Assembly (NCBI GenBank): GCA_032433595.1
Contig: JASWJB010000333.1
Span: 1-46,820, forward strand
Source: Conoideocrella luteorostrata
Lineage: Eukaryota > Ascomycota > Sordariomycetes > Hypocreales > Clavicipitaceae
Direction: 5' to 3'
Length of the DNA: 46,820 nucleotides
This document shows positions 1 to 9,472 of the stretch, in pieces. Each line of letters starts with the position of its first letter. Position 1 is the first letter of the stretch. The notes below the pieces were generated by a model. The model ran no database searches and was not told the DNA's origin. It worked only from the letters and a program-made list of their open reading frames with translations. A program made the translations under genes and the position numbers.

Positions 1-770
1 AAAAAAAGCCAGCTTGATGATCAAAAGGCAAGTTCTGCCTAGCGATTTTGGCAAACCAAGGAGGAATTTCTCTCGGCTCCCAGATGACCGACAAGTTCAC
101 ACCTCCTGGGAATTACGGAGGCATACTACTATTAGCATTTTCGGCAGCAGTCCATAGTCTACACTGACCATCGTCGTTGTCTGGGACATTATCCGAGGCC
201 ACCATCACCCACCGTTATGCACCTTCGCGGGGCAACATTAGGTTCAGTGCCCCAAGTGCCTCACAGCCTGGGTAACGTCTCCTGCATCAGAAACACCGTC
301 CAACGTCCATTCGCGGATAAGTCGTTAGTCCTGGTTTGTGCGATTCAACACGGTTCAACACCCCCTCCGCAGCAAATAACTGGTTTCCTGTGATGAACGT
401 TGGCATCTCAAGTCCTGAGGGCAGGTTTCGGTGCCAGCTTCCCGATCTGTCAGGAGGTTAAGAGTTGAGGTGGCACGGGCGGGAGATGGTGTTGGTTCTT
501 CCCCTGTTTGGCTCCACAGGGTCGCATCAGGCTCCTTCGACATGCCACATGTGGTCGTCTGTTTCCTTTTCGCCTCGCAATAACGCAGCAGCATATTAGC
601 AATTATAGAATCGGGTTTCAAATATCCTTTTAATGCGCTCCTGGCCTTAGCACTTGGCATTCGCTGCTTTTCCGGCGATTCCGCAACTCGGCCGTCCCAT
701 GCTGACGATTGATAGATAGGAATAGCTCTTTTGTTTTCCCGGTGCAGCTGGTGGCTTATTCACAATGGCT
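1..770 (-). pseudogene. Possible decayed coding sequence running off the left edge
   Basis: Read on the minus strand, one frame stays open from about 764 down to 355 (more than 130 codons) with protein-like composition, for example the stretch KARSALKGYLKPDSIIA. Below 355 the coding look continues but jumps frames: a segment with EWTLDGVSDAGDVTQAV near 240-310, then one with GVNLSVIWEPREIPPWFA near 40-110 that is preceded by an in-frame stop. No convincing GT-AG introns connect the pieces. I do not recognise the family. A decayed gene or transposon-borne gene fits best, but a real multi-exon gene that continues to the left cannot be excluded. The remaining sequence up to hacA (771-1680) shows no gene. 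Confidence 0.3.
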
Positions 771-1680
771 GCTGACGATGATCTGTGGGTGATTCAGCGC
801 ATGCCAGTGGCCAAGCGCAGCTTACGTACTCCCTAACTCCGTACATTTCGACTAAATCTGGAGGCGCAGTTGGGGCCAAATCCACCACGAACTAAAAATG
901 GGCATATTGTATTCCGTACTACGGAGTACAACATAGTACAGTAGGGGACAAGCCTGGTGTTATTGTCGTACGGGGCCTCGTATTGTAAGCCGCCCCCACT
1001 CGCATCCTATTGCCGTCTCAAGAGCCAAAGGTGAGCATGTTTGTGCACGATGGGTTTGCTCACTGCATTGTACTCCATACGGAGTACTCTGTAAACAGTA
1101 GTAAGTACATACAGTTGGCTGCATTTGTCACAGCGCAGCCTGCATTCCTGGCGAGTTTGGCTCCTCCTTTCCTGGGCTGTTTCCTGGGCTGGGCACTTCC
1201 GAGAAGGGGGGAGGGGCCGCTCCACCAAGGGCTCAGTAAAAAACTGAGTTATGGGAGTTCCGCAAAGTTAGTACAGTAAGGTTTACTCCGTGCCCCGGTT
1301 GTGTGAAAAGGAGGCAGTCGCATTGTGACCCCACCACCCCTGAAGCCAAACAGTCGCCATTCGATTCTAGGCCATTCTGCCAGGTGCCAGGTTGGTGTCG
1401 CTCGCTTTGTGCGGTGCGAGAGGCACCCCCTTGGCACGTATCCCTGCAGCCAGCCCCTTTTCGGCCTCAGGCAGCAACTCAGACTACATCAACGTGTCCT
1501 CAAGATAAAGAGGTGCTGCACCCACCTCGAGTCTTTCGAGTTTGGTTGGTGTCGTGGTTGAACATATACTGTGAAAAGAACACTTGTCCTCACACTCGAG
1601 CACTCATCACTCTGTCCATCACCTGACTCACACTTCATTATCCACTCTAGGCTGACTCATTTGTTTGGGTGCTGCCTGCC
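771..1680. other. Intergenic region upstream of hacA
   Basis: No convincing coding region. The ORFs of 60-107 codons on both strands overlap one another and lack coding character. It holds two copies of the 9-mer TACGGAGTA (920-928 and 1078-1086). The later part is probably hacA promoter and leader. Confidence 0.5.
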
Positions 1681-1707
1681 ATGCGTTTGGCGTATATCTG
1701 CCATTGA
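1681..1707 (+). promoter_or_regulatory. Short upstream ORF in the presumed hacA leader
   Basis: An ATG at 1681 opens an 8-codon ORF (MRLAYICH) that stops at 1705-1707, 133 nt before the hacA start. Upstream ORFs are known in the leaders of hac1/hacA of Trichoderma and Aspergillus, where they restrain translation until the leader is shortened under ER stress. Whether this one lies in the transcript depends on the unknown transcription start. The role is an inference by analogy. Confidence 0.4.
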
Positions 1708-1840
1708 GGGAACGGGTCGCTTGCTTGCATCATCTGCACTGGATAACTCGCACTGGATATTACTGTTCAAGCTGCTCAAGTAGTTAGCTCTCTCTGTATT
1801 CTGTGCAGCCAAGAACGCAAAACATACACAACAGAACAAC

Positions 1841-3561
1841 ATGTCGTTTCAGCAAGCGTCCCCGATGCTCAAGGTCGAGGACTCACCCACCGAGTCCTTC
1901 ATGTCTCTACCTGGTGAAAACTACACATCACTCTTCGCCCCGACTACTCCCTCATCAAGTTCCTTCAACCCCTTGGATGTGATGACTCCTCAATCATTCT
2001 CAGAAGACAGGCAGACCCCTCAGCTACCTGCCATCTCAGAGAAGACCGAGGACAAGGATACTCCATCACCGGGAGACGAGGATGACTCTTCAGAAAAGAA
2101 GTCCGCCAAGAAGAGAAAGTCATGGGGCCAAGTTCTTCCCGAACCCAAGACCAATCTTCCTCCTCGGTAAGTCGTCTTTGCGTAATGTCGTTGCTGACTA
2201 GACGCGAATTTCAAACATTGTGACGTCTCTAACCTTGCAATAGAAAACGAGCCAAGACTGATGACGAGAAGGAGCAACGACGTGTGGAACGTGTTCTCCG
2301 CAATCGCCGTGCCGCCCAGTCTTCACGGGAGCGAAAGCGCCTCGAAGTCGAGGCTCTCGAACGCCGCAACCAGGAGCTCGAGGCCCTGCTCGAAAACTCC
2401 CAGAAGGCAAACATGATGTTAGTTGAAGAGTTGAATCGATTCCGACACGACTCTGGCGTCATGACCCGATCATCGTCGCCATTGGGTTCCCTCCGTGATG
2501 CTCCTCTCACTTTGTCACAGGAGCTATTCAGCTCGCAGGACGGCCATACATCTTCCAATGATCCCGCCGCCAACCTCGTAAATCAACTGATAAAGTCGAC
2601 TGCCAACCCCACAGTCAATCCAGCTTCACTATCCCCTGAGCTATCCCCCGTCGTCCCTGACGAGGACGAGCTCAAGACCGACTCCAATTCCGCAGAGACG
2701 CAGTCCAGTGAACAGAACTCGGCCACCTCTCCTGACCTGACACAACATCCTGCTGAGATGTTGTTAGACCTGCAGTGTCACAAGTCAGCGAAGGTGCCCA
2801 AGTCATCACAGGACCCGCAGACTCTGATGTCTCCGTTCTTGGCCTTGACTCTACAGCTCAGATGGATGGTGCTTTCAGCCTCGGCGATCCTTTCGGCTTG
2901 CCAGCGGCCTTTAACGCAGATCGCTATATCCTTGAAAGCCGGCTTCTCGCTTCTCCCAACTCCTCAACTGTTGACGACGATTATCTGGCTGGTGACTCTG
3001 CCTCCGGCCTCGAGGGTCGAGCAGAATTCGACCTCTTCAACATCGACGACTTCCTCAGTGACGAGGCAAACAACGCCATCTCTGACATTATGGCAGCGAG
3101 CGACTATGCCGCTGCGGACCACGACCTCGAGCCCAAGGTCCACGACTCTGAGATTCAAATCTCTCAAGAACATCTTAGCCTGCAGCCCCAATCTGGCGCG
3201 TCCCTTGATGGATGCGACGATGGAGGCATTGCGGTTGGTGTCTGAGGGATGCGACGATCGGGTCGGGGACTTTCGGAGCGAGTCTAGTGCGACGCGCGAA
3301 CAAGTCAGCGAGCTGACGCGATGTCTGAGGGGCATTGTTTTACCGTCACGAGAGGTCTTGATGACTCTCCTCTGGGCTTTGAAGGTCGAGGAGTGCAAGA
3401 TCCGGCGGAAGAATGACGCTTGTCTCCAACTCGAGAGTAGCGCCCCAGAACACCAATCTATATCATCATCGAGCAAGGGTTTCGTGTTAAAAGTATCGGG
3501 GATGAAGCGAGGTAGAGCACAAGTCGACGGGAAAGCTCATAAAAAGCACCGCCTGACGTGA
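1841..3561 (+). CDS. hacA: HacA/Hac1 bZIP transcription factor of the unfolded protein response
   Basis: Exon 1 is 1841-2166 and exon 2 starts at 2244, after a 77-nt GT-AG intron. The basic region (residues about 119-141, with the N-x7-R signature N129 to R137) is followed by a leucine zipper (L147, L154, L168) and matches fungal HacA. It activates ER chaperone and secretion genes in the nucleus. Two downstream reading frames exist. Unspliced mRNA reads on to 3561, giving 547 residues. A second protein-like frame ends at 3245 and is entered only if a segment of length 3n+2 is removed near codon 286. The known 20-nt IRE1-excised intron of this family has exactly that effect and would give about 435 residues, close to Trichoderma HAC1. 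A CTGCAG at 2770-2775, after the conserved DLQC-coding stretch, is the likely 5' side; I could not fix the exact cut sites. The acidic, aspartate-rich tail in the second frame resembles an activation domain. Confidence 0.9.
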
Positions 3562-3914
3562 AAAATGACATTTCCTTACTGTGGTCAGATTACATTATTG
3601 GGAGGGAAAGCGGATGGTTAAAGGCGCTATGAGGTTCCGGGTCCAAAGAGACTCGTCATTATTCATGAACCCTGGAGTAAAATGAACTTGTATTATATTG
3701 TAAATAACAACATTTTGATGCACTTTACGGAGTACTGTCCCTATCATTGGTGTATGTGATATCGCGACCATCGTAATGTATGTATACAAATTACCAATTT
3801 GAGTTGAAGTCGGGCGTACTGGTCTTGTTATTCCCTTCCCGCCCACTCGTTAAACCCCAAGATGTTGATCCATTTGCAATCATAAATCATTGCATTCCAG
3901 TGGCTGCCTAATGA
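3562..3914. other. Convergent intergenic gap between hacA and csm3
   Basis: Tail-to-tail spacer that probably holds both 3' ends. It contains one TACGGAGTA 9-mer (3726-3734). No ORF with coding character was seen. Confidence 0.5.
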
Positions 3915-4910
3915 TTACCATTGCCAGTCCATCTCCTGCATTGCTGCCTCCTCATCTGCAAAGTCAACATTTGTTTCGTCCCCATTTGCCCCCTTCTGTG
4001 GCGATTCCTGGTGACCCTGATCTCTTGTTTCCGCTTCTGCAATTAATGCGTCTAGATCATCTTCTTTGTCCACCTCGCCAGCCGGCCGCTGGGCATGTTT
4101 ATCAGTTGAGGGGGCATTATCATGGCCTTCCGCCTCGGCGATTAGTGCATCCAGATCGTCCTCGGCGTCTGGCACATCGTTTCGTGGTCGTATACGAGCA
4201 ACTCTAGGAGTTGCATCATAAAGGTCCTCGCCATCTGGCACATCATTATCCCCAATCGGTGTCCGCGGTTTGTCACCTGGATCTAATGGCGTCATCACGG
4301 CTTCGCCATCCGGCCTAGCGTTGCCCGAGGGACTTCCCAGACCAAAGGCTTCATCCTCATCCCCTCCGTCTCGAGCTCTTGCCTTGCCCTCATCTAAAAA
4401 CTCGTTCCTCGCAATGATTACTCTCTTCTTATGCCCCGCCCTCTCGACCATGGCCAAAGCATCGAGGAACTTGGCCTTGGGGAATAAATCGTCTAACCAC
4501 ATCTGATAAAATGATAGAAGTCGCGCGGCATCTGAGAACTCGTGCCCTTTGCCCTTGATTTTGAGATCGCGTGCTCGTTGGCGTAGCCTGGGAAGTCCGG
4601 CCGGACCTAGTAATCTACATAGCTTGTTAGGTCGGAACAGACTACGTATGAATTGGACGTGTATTATTTTAAGGAGAAATTTGTGTCTGTACCTATCTTC
4701 ATCAAGCTTTACATTTGGCGCTCTAGCGCGTTTCTGGACGGAAACCTCCTCATCGATGCCTAGACCCTGGGATGAAGGCTCTTTGCGCTTCTTGGGTGAT
4801 GAAGGAGGGCTTGGTGTAGCAAATGGGTCGTCGAAATCGTTGACATTGTAGTTGTCGAGGTCATCATGTCGGTTTGGAGGCAGCTGGCCTGCTGAAATTA
4901 GTGTCGACAT
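3915..4910 (-). CDS. csm3: Swi3/Csm3-type replication fork protection component
   Basis: Two exons, 4910-4693 and 4614-3915, separated by a 78-nt intron (GTACAG donor, TAG acceptor). The intron length is a multiple of three and lacks stops, so the ORF reads through it; removing it restores the family junction DEDR-LLGPAGL. The 305-residue product has the Swi3 domain at about residues 70-150 (KGKGHEFSDAARLLSFYQ, then WLDDLFPKAKF). Csm3/Swi3 pairs with Tof1/Swi1 at stalled replication forks in the nucleus and supports the S-phase checkpoint and cohesion. The acidic C-terminal half carries two copies of DDLDALIAEAE and two of NDVPD(G/A)ED. The start at 4910 was chosen over an upstream in-frame Met at 4979 because the family begins near this point. 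It is divergent from the complex I gene. Confidence 0.88.
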   Translation of the reverse strand: MSTLISAGQLPPNRHDDLDNYNVNDFDDPFATPSPPSSPKKRKEPSSQGLGIDEEVSVQKRARAPNVKLDEDRYRHKFLLKIIHVQFIRSLFRPNKLCRLLGPAGLPRLRQRARDLKIKGKGHEFSDAARLLSFYQMWLDDLFPKAKFLDALAMVERAGHKKRVIIARNEFLDEGKARARDGGDEDEAFGLGSPSGNARPDGEAVMTPLDPGDKPRTPIGDNDVPDGEDLYDATPRVARIRPRNDVPDAEDDLDALIAEAEGHDNAPSTDKHAQRPAGEVDKEDDLDALIAEAETRDQGHQESPQKGANGDETNVDFADEEAAMQEMDWQW

Positions 4911-5216
4911 GTTGGCTTTTGCAATAGTAACTTCGATAATTGCTATCCAAGGCGCATTTCCAGAAGTTAATCCAGACACTCTGGATTCTCTTAACGCGTC
5001 TTCTGGGCCGCCGACACGCGCTCGAGGTGGATCCCGCTTAGCGTGCAGGTACGTACCCCGTCCTTGGTAAATCGGCAGACACGTGATTTGGCTGAAATAG
5101 GTATCACGTGATGTTTCCCTGAGGCACGGATCGTTCTGGGCAGCTTCAAGACGGCAGACTTCCTAAGAACTCCTCGAGCCAATTGACAGCTTTCGGGCGC
5201 AACAAATACCTCCAGA
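4911..5216. promoter_or_regulatory. Shared divergent promoter with two CACGTGAT boxes
   Basis: The 306 bp between the csm3 start (minus) and the complex I subunit start (plus) must hold both promoters. Two direct copies of CACGTGAT stand at 5080-5087 and 5105-5112, 25 bp apart. CACGTGA is the core bound by Cbf1-type bHLH factors in fungi. Binding here is an inference. Confidence 0.5.
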
Positions 5217-6092
5217 ATGGCCGAAACCGCGACCAAGCAGACGCCACCGTCGTATGTCGGAACGAGCAAGGTTGTCCAGACGGATTACCCGGTATGTTAG
5301 CGAGCAATTGACACCTCAATAGATAATGCAATGCTAACTGAAATCCAGCTCATTGATAACGATCCGTACGTGTTGTCCCTCCGAGAAGAAGCCCCGAAAT
5401 CGATGCCACTTGCACGCCGTTTCGAAGAGAAATTGACGTAGCTGGCAAGCGATTAAAAAAGGTTGCGATTGGAGACTGGGGAATGCTAGCTAACATAAGG
5501 AAATAGTCACTTCAAACGAGTCGTCCGGTTCGCTCGAACTTCTGACTATGTAGCCGGCGGTATTGCTGCGGCCTTTGCCCCCACGGCGCTTTACACCCTC
5601 GAGAAGTTTGCTCCCTCATACGTTGGAAAAGGGGGTTTCGCCAAGGCTATGCGATTAGCTGGCTTTGTCGGAGTTGCTGGTGGTTTCCTCTACTTCTACC
5701 AGCGATCGTGTCGTATGTTTATAACTTACCTGCGTCTGGTCCCAGATGTATTTGGTGGAGCGAAAATACAACCCGGACTCGTTTTAAGCTAACATGTATG
5801 GGATGTTATAGTACGATTCTACGGCGCTACCGAAAATGCCCGCGAAATCGAGATGGACATGCGAGAAATGGTAGACAGGGTCAAGCGCGGCGAGTCTCCA
5901 TACGGCGAGAGCAGGTTGAGCCCATACTTGCAAGGTGTTGCATCCCGACAGAGCAGATACTCCGCCCTTTTCTTCAGCACAGTTCCGTGGTTCAACTTTG
6001 TCAACCACAATCAGCACGGTGTTGATACGGCCAAGTACTACCAGCAGGCGGAGCGGGAGTTGGATGCTGAGCGAGCTGGCAAGAGCTCATAA
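5217..6092 (+). CDS. NADH:ubiquinone oxidoreductase (complex I) 21 kDa subunit
   Basis: Four exons: 5217-5291, 5349-5365 (a 17-nt micro-exon), 5507-5712 and 5812-6092. All introns are GT-AG; together the exons give 192 residues. The product matches the fungal accessory 21 kDa subunit of mitochondrial complex I. It has a conserved N-terminal part (TDYPLIDNDPHFKRVVRFAR), a central hydrophobic stretch rich in Gly and Ala (about residues 43-90), and the C-terminal signature EMDMREMVDRV followed by PWFNFVNHNQHGVDTAKYYQ. It is an inner-membrane structural subunit without a cofactor. Joining the exons across the micro-exon keeps the family sequence without a gap, which supports the model. It shares a promoter with csm3. 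Confidence 0.92.
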
Positions 6093-7770
6093 AGGGATGG
6101 TGGGGGAGAATTGTCAGAAGTTAAGGAAAAGAGAGGGCAGAAGGAACAGCAAAACCCAGTCGTTTGTGTATATTAAACTGGTAAGGATAGTCTTGCTTCG
6201 ACGGCTTGGCACGCCTATTTTCTTAGATGAAAAAGAGTTTTCAAATTACTGGCAGCCCGTTTTGTTGTGTGTGATGATGTCGTTCATAGCTGGTTATTAT
6301 TTCAACGACCCACCATCTCTTCTCAGATTACAAAACTATCGTTAGTTACGGGACAGCTTGTACCAAAGACCGCTTGCGCGAGGGTGACGACAGCAGCGTT
6401 ACCAGATGAATATATGGCGACTGTCACGGATTCGATGCCTAGAGTGTTTCATATATTGTAAGTGAACAAGTGATGAGGGGTCTAGCATACTCAGACAAAC
6501 AGCTAGACCACAGGAGAAGGGACTCTGCAAGCCATCTCGCTGCAAGTCTGAATCTCGTGGGAGGGTTATTGAGGGACGGGATTCTAGTGGGAGTGGTGGT
6601 GAGACATGAAGCAGAGGGGGCAATGCCGTTGACAACGAGGTGACGAATAGGCAATTAAGCCAATGCGGTCACATAGCAAGCTGACGGTGCAGGACAGGTC
6701 GTTTGCCAGACAAGTAAGGAAGCGATTAGGGCTTTTTTTTAATGTTACACATTTATTTATTAAAATAAAAAAATTCGCGGTAACTGTAGCGATGTTGCCA
6801 AGTGACATTTACATAAAGTCCGACACTACGGAGTAATGTATCTCTGTTCCCATCTCACCAGCCCTCTCAACGCCGTTCATTTCCCGCTTTCTCCCTCTCT
6901 CGAATTCTCTTTGCTTTTCTCTCCATGCCTTGCGATGCATCATTGAATCGACGCGCAGCTGCCAAATTTCTTTCGTCGCGTCTGACACATTGCCACCGCC
7001 CGTCTCCAGGGTCGGTTGTCTTGAAGCAGACGGCCCGTCTAGCAAGCACGATGCGGTGGGACAACGGCCAGACTGAGACCCAATGATGTGTGAAGGCCCG
7101 ATGAAGCGGGCGCCAGTGCGACATCCCTTGCCCGAAGCGTTTAATTGTCCGAGAACTATCAGAGAGCTAACTGATGTGCTTGAACTGGCTACTCTGGCAG
7201 CACTGGCCAACAAGGGTTGTTTGCTGCCTGGGTCCTGGGTAAGGGACTTGGCCGGAGAGCCCGGGTTGTTTCAATGATACGCCGGATGGCATATGAACAA
7301 CAGCATCGGGTGTGGACTACTCAGCTAGGCACCATATTTGCGGATGACGTTTTCAATCGTTGAGATGAAGAGTCTCCCGTGATCTGATAGGGGGCCCGTA
7401 GAAAAGAAAGCCTCCTGCGGACCCCCAACTAAGATGCGTCATGTAAGTGTAAGCTACGGGTGCAGGCCGCGGCGGACCGCAAAGACTTCACAGCCAGCCC
7501 GGTGCGTTCATCCTCCACAGATTCCGAGAGGACGTTCATCACAGTGACACTGTTTCATCCGAAGAAGTCTATTTGTCCTTGGCAAATTTTTTGAATCCCC
7601 ATAATGACCCTAGCGCAGCTGTATTCTCGTGAGGGAGGATGAGCAGCACCAATACGATGAGACATGCCAGCCCTTGCGGATTCTCCTGAAGACAATCATT
7701 TCGTCTGGCGACTCTGTACTGAGTATAGAGTAGCTAATTCCCTCTGTAGAGAAGCATCCTCCAATTCATG
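6093..7770. other. Intergenic region upstream of the hydrophobin
   Basis: About 1.7 kb without a supportable gene. One minus ORF of 134 codons (6809-7213) shows no family features and looks like chance. A TACGGAGTA 9-mer lies at 6827-6835 and an A/T-rich patch at 6728-6775. The length suits an extended promoter of a developmentally regulated hydrophobin; that is inference. Confidence 0.5.
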
Positions 7771-7778
7771 TATAAATA
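7771..7778 (+). promoter_or_regulatory. TATA box of the hydrophobin gene
   Basis: TATAAATA lies 166 bp before the hydrophobin ATG and is followed by a C/T-rich leader (about 7805-7920). This arrangement is common in strongly expressed fungal genes. Confidence 0.5.
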
Positions 7779-7943
7779 CTAGACGTCGCTCGTTCCCAGC
7801 AATGCTTCTCCTCCCATCAGCAACAAGTTCACTCTTCTCCAGCCGTCCTGCCTCTGCCTGCCCTTTCACACGATCTCTCCAACCCGGACCACCAGCCAGC
7901 CTTTCGGACTCTTTTATACTTGACCGAACTCACTCGATCCAAA

Positions 7944-8331
7944 ATGAAGACCTTCACTGCTATCCTCGTCCTTTTCGCCGGTGCGGTGTTGGCCCAGCCC
8001 GCAGCCCAGCTTGCCCGTCGCAGCGGTGTCTGCACGGATCTGCTCTACAGCGTCCCGACTTGCTGCTCGACGGACGTGCTGGGCGTAGCCGACCTGAGCT
8101 GCAGCACTCGTAAGTATCCTTCCCCCCCATCCGGCTCCCTGTTCCAACCCGTACGAGAGACCACCATTGAGAGATATGGTCGCTAACAGGGCATGAAAAA
8201 CAACAGCCAGCAGCGCCAGCAGCGGCCCGGACTTGATGCAAAGCTGCGGAGCAGAAGGCAAAGCCCCCAAGTGCTGCACCCTCGGGCTCGCTGAGATCGG
8301 TGTTCTGTGCCAAGACGCCGTCGGCGCTTAA
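7944..8331 (+). CDS. Class II hydrophobin
   Basis: Two exons, 7944-8109 and 8207-8331, encode 96 residues. A signal peptide covers residues 1 to about 17 (KTFTAILVLFAGAVLA) and is followed by a short propeptide-like stretch. All eight hydrophobin cysteines are present: C30, C40-C41, C53, C69, C78-C79, C90. The spacing is C-x9-CC-x11-C-x15-C-x8-CC-x10-C, and the CCSTDVLGVADL motif is typical of class II. The secreted protein self-assembles at air-water interfaces and coats hyphae or spores. The splice acceptor at 8206 is needed; the nearby AG at 8188 would break the frame. Class II members are mainly known from Sordariomycetes and related fungi, which supports the taxon call. Confidence 0.95.
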
Positions 8332-9472
8332 ACGCCTTTGCTTCGGACGATTGCATAAGAGCCTGTTGAGGTCGGGAAACAGGGTCCATTATACACACAT
8401 AAGCTCGATTCTTGGGCTGCATAAAACTTCCGCTGGCACACGTGGTGCTTAGTACACCCTCATAGCTGTAGTCCTTGCCATGGCGGACCTTTACTTAATA
8501 CCCAATCGAGTTGCGCAGAGAGCAGCCTCGCGTTTTTTTTTTGTTTTTCGCGGAATCATGATTGCGACTGGCGGAATTAAACGTGACTGTGCCGGAATGG
8601 AGTGTCGAATCCGGCTGCCTGCAGTTATCCGGACTTACACGGCATAAACGTTGGCGCAAGGAAAATTCCAGCCCTGGCCTGTCAATCGACTGCTCCCTTG
8701 TAAGAACTGGCCAATGGCACATCTAAAAGCAAGATTCGAACCCGCTTTAGTTATGTGAGTACGGAGTACGGAGGAGCTGAAGGGCAAGACAGACTCTTGG
8801 CATGGCCACGCTGCATCGTCTCACGCGCACGTGTGCAGTCAGTTGTTGTAGTGACTCCGTCCAGTATGTGGCAATAAATTCTTGCATGGCTACTGGCGCC
8901 AGGCCCCCAGTTACACCGATCACGGTGGCGTTGACGGTACCCGGAGGCAGGCAAAAACTTATTGACCCCCCACTATAGTTCCCAGAGCTCCCGTTTCGGA
9001 AACAGAGGCTATTCGCGGACCAAAAGCCAGGCGCCCGCCGCCGCCGCCGCTGAAGCACGCTCGTGCCAACACAATCCCCACATCGGCCGGCTCCGAGGCC
9101 CTGTGCCGCAAAACGACTTTGATAAAGTCGAGATTCCGGTCCATGGACGCCGTAACTACGGCGGGATATAAGAATTAATTAACTAACTAATTGCCCCCGC
9201 CAGTTTGTCCCGCTGACCGTTTGGATGCTTCCCCGCCACCAATGAGAAAAGTCACATTACCTTGATATTTTCCTTGCCGTTTGTCTTCTCCTCTTTTGCC
9301 GTTTTTCTTTCTCTTTTTCCTGTTTCCTTTATTCTTCTTTTTCTCTTTCTTGTCCCTCTTCTCCTCCGTCCACAGTCTCCATCTCCGTCTCCGTCTTTTC
9401 CTATTATACCATTCCTCGGCTTCTAGTCCCAGCGCAAAAGAACCCATCACCACCACCACCACCACCACCACC
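8332..9472. other. Intergenic region with pyrimidine tract and CAC repeat
   Basis: No gene seen. TACGGAGTA occurs at 8760-8768. From about 9280 to 9420 the plus strand is a long C/T tract, and a (CAC)n run at 9448-9472 ends directly at the ATG of the next gene. Both probably belong to that gene's leader. An in-frame Met at 9281 lies in this tract and gives only low-complexity sequence. Confidence 0.5.

Noticed and set aside
2964..3476. Minus-strand ORF of 170 codons
   Set aside because: Antisense to the dual-frame hacA tail.
6809..7213. Minus ORF of 134 codons
   Set aside because: No signal, domain or family resemblance; it overlaps another ORF of similar quality and ends in a TACGGAGTA copy.
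8189..8206. Alternative splice acceptor at 8188 for the hydrophobin
   Set aside because: It adds 18 nt with a different reading and disturbs the cysteine spacing; the acceptor at 8206 gives the exact family pattern.
8700..8770. tRNA-like B box (GGTTCGAATC) on the minus strand
   Set aside because: No matching acceptor stem, D arm or A box could be found.
9281..9472. In-frame upstream start for the oxygenase
   Set aside because: The extra 64 residues come from a C/T tract and a CAC repeat and have no family match; the ATG at 9473 has a good context.
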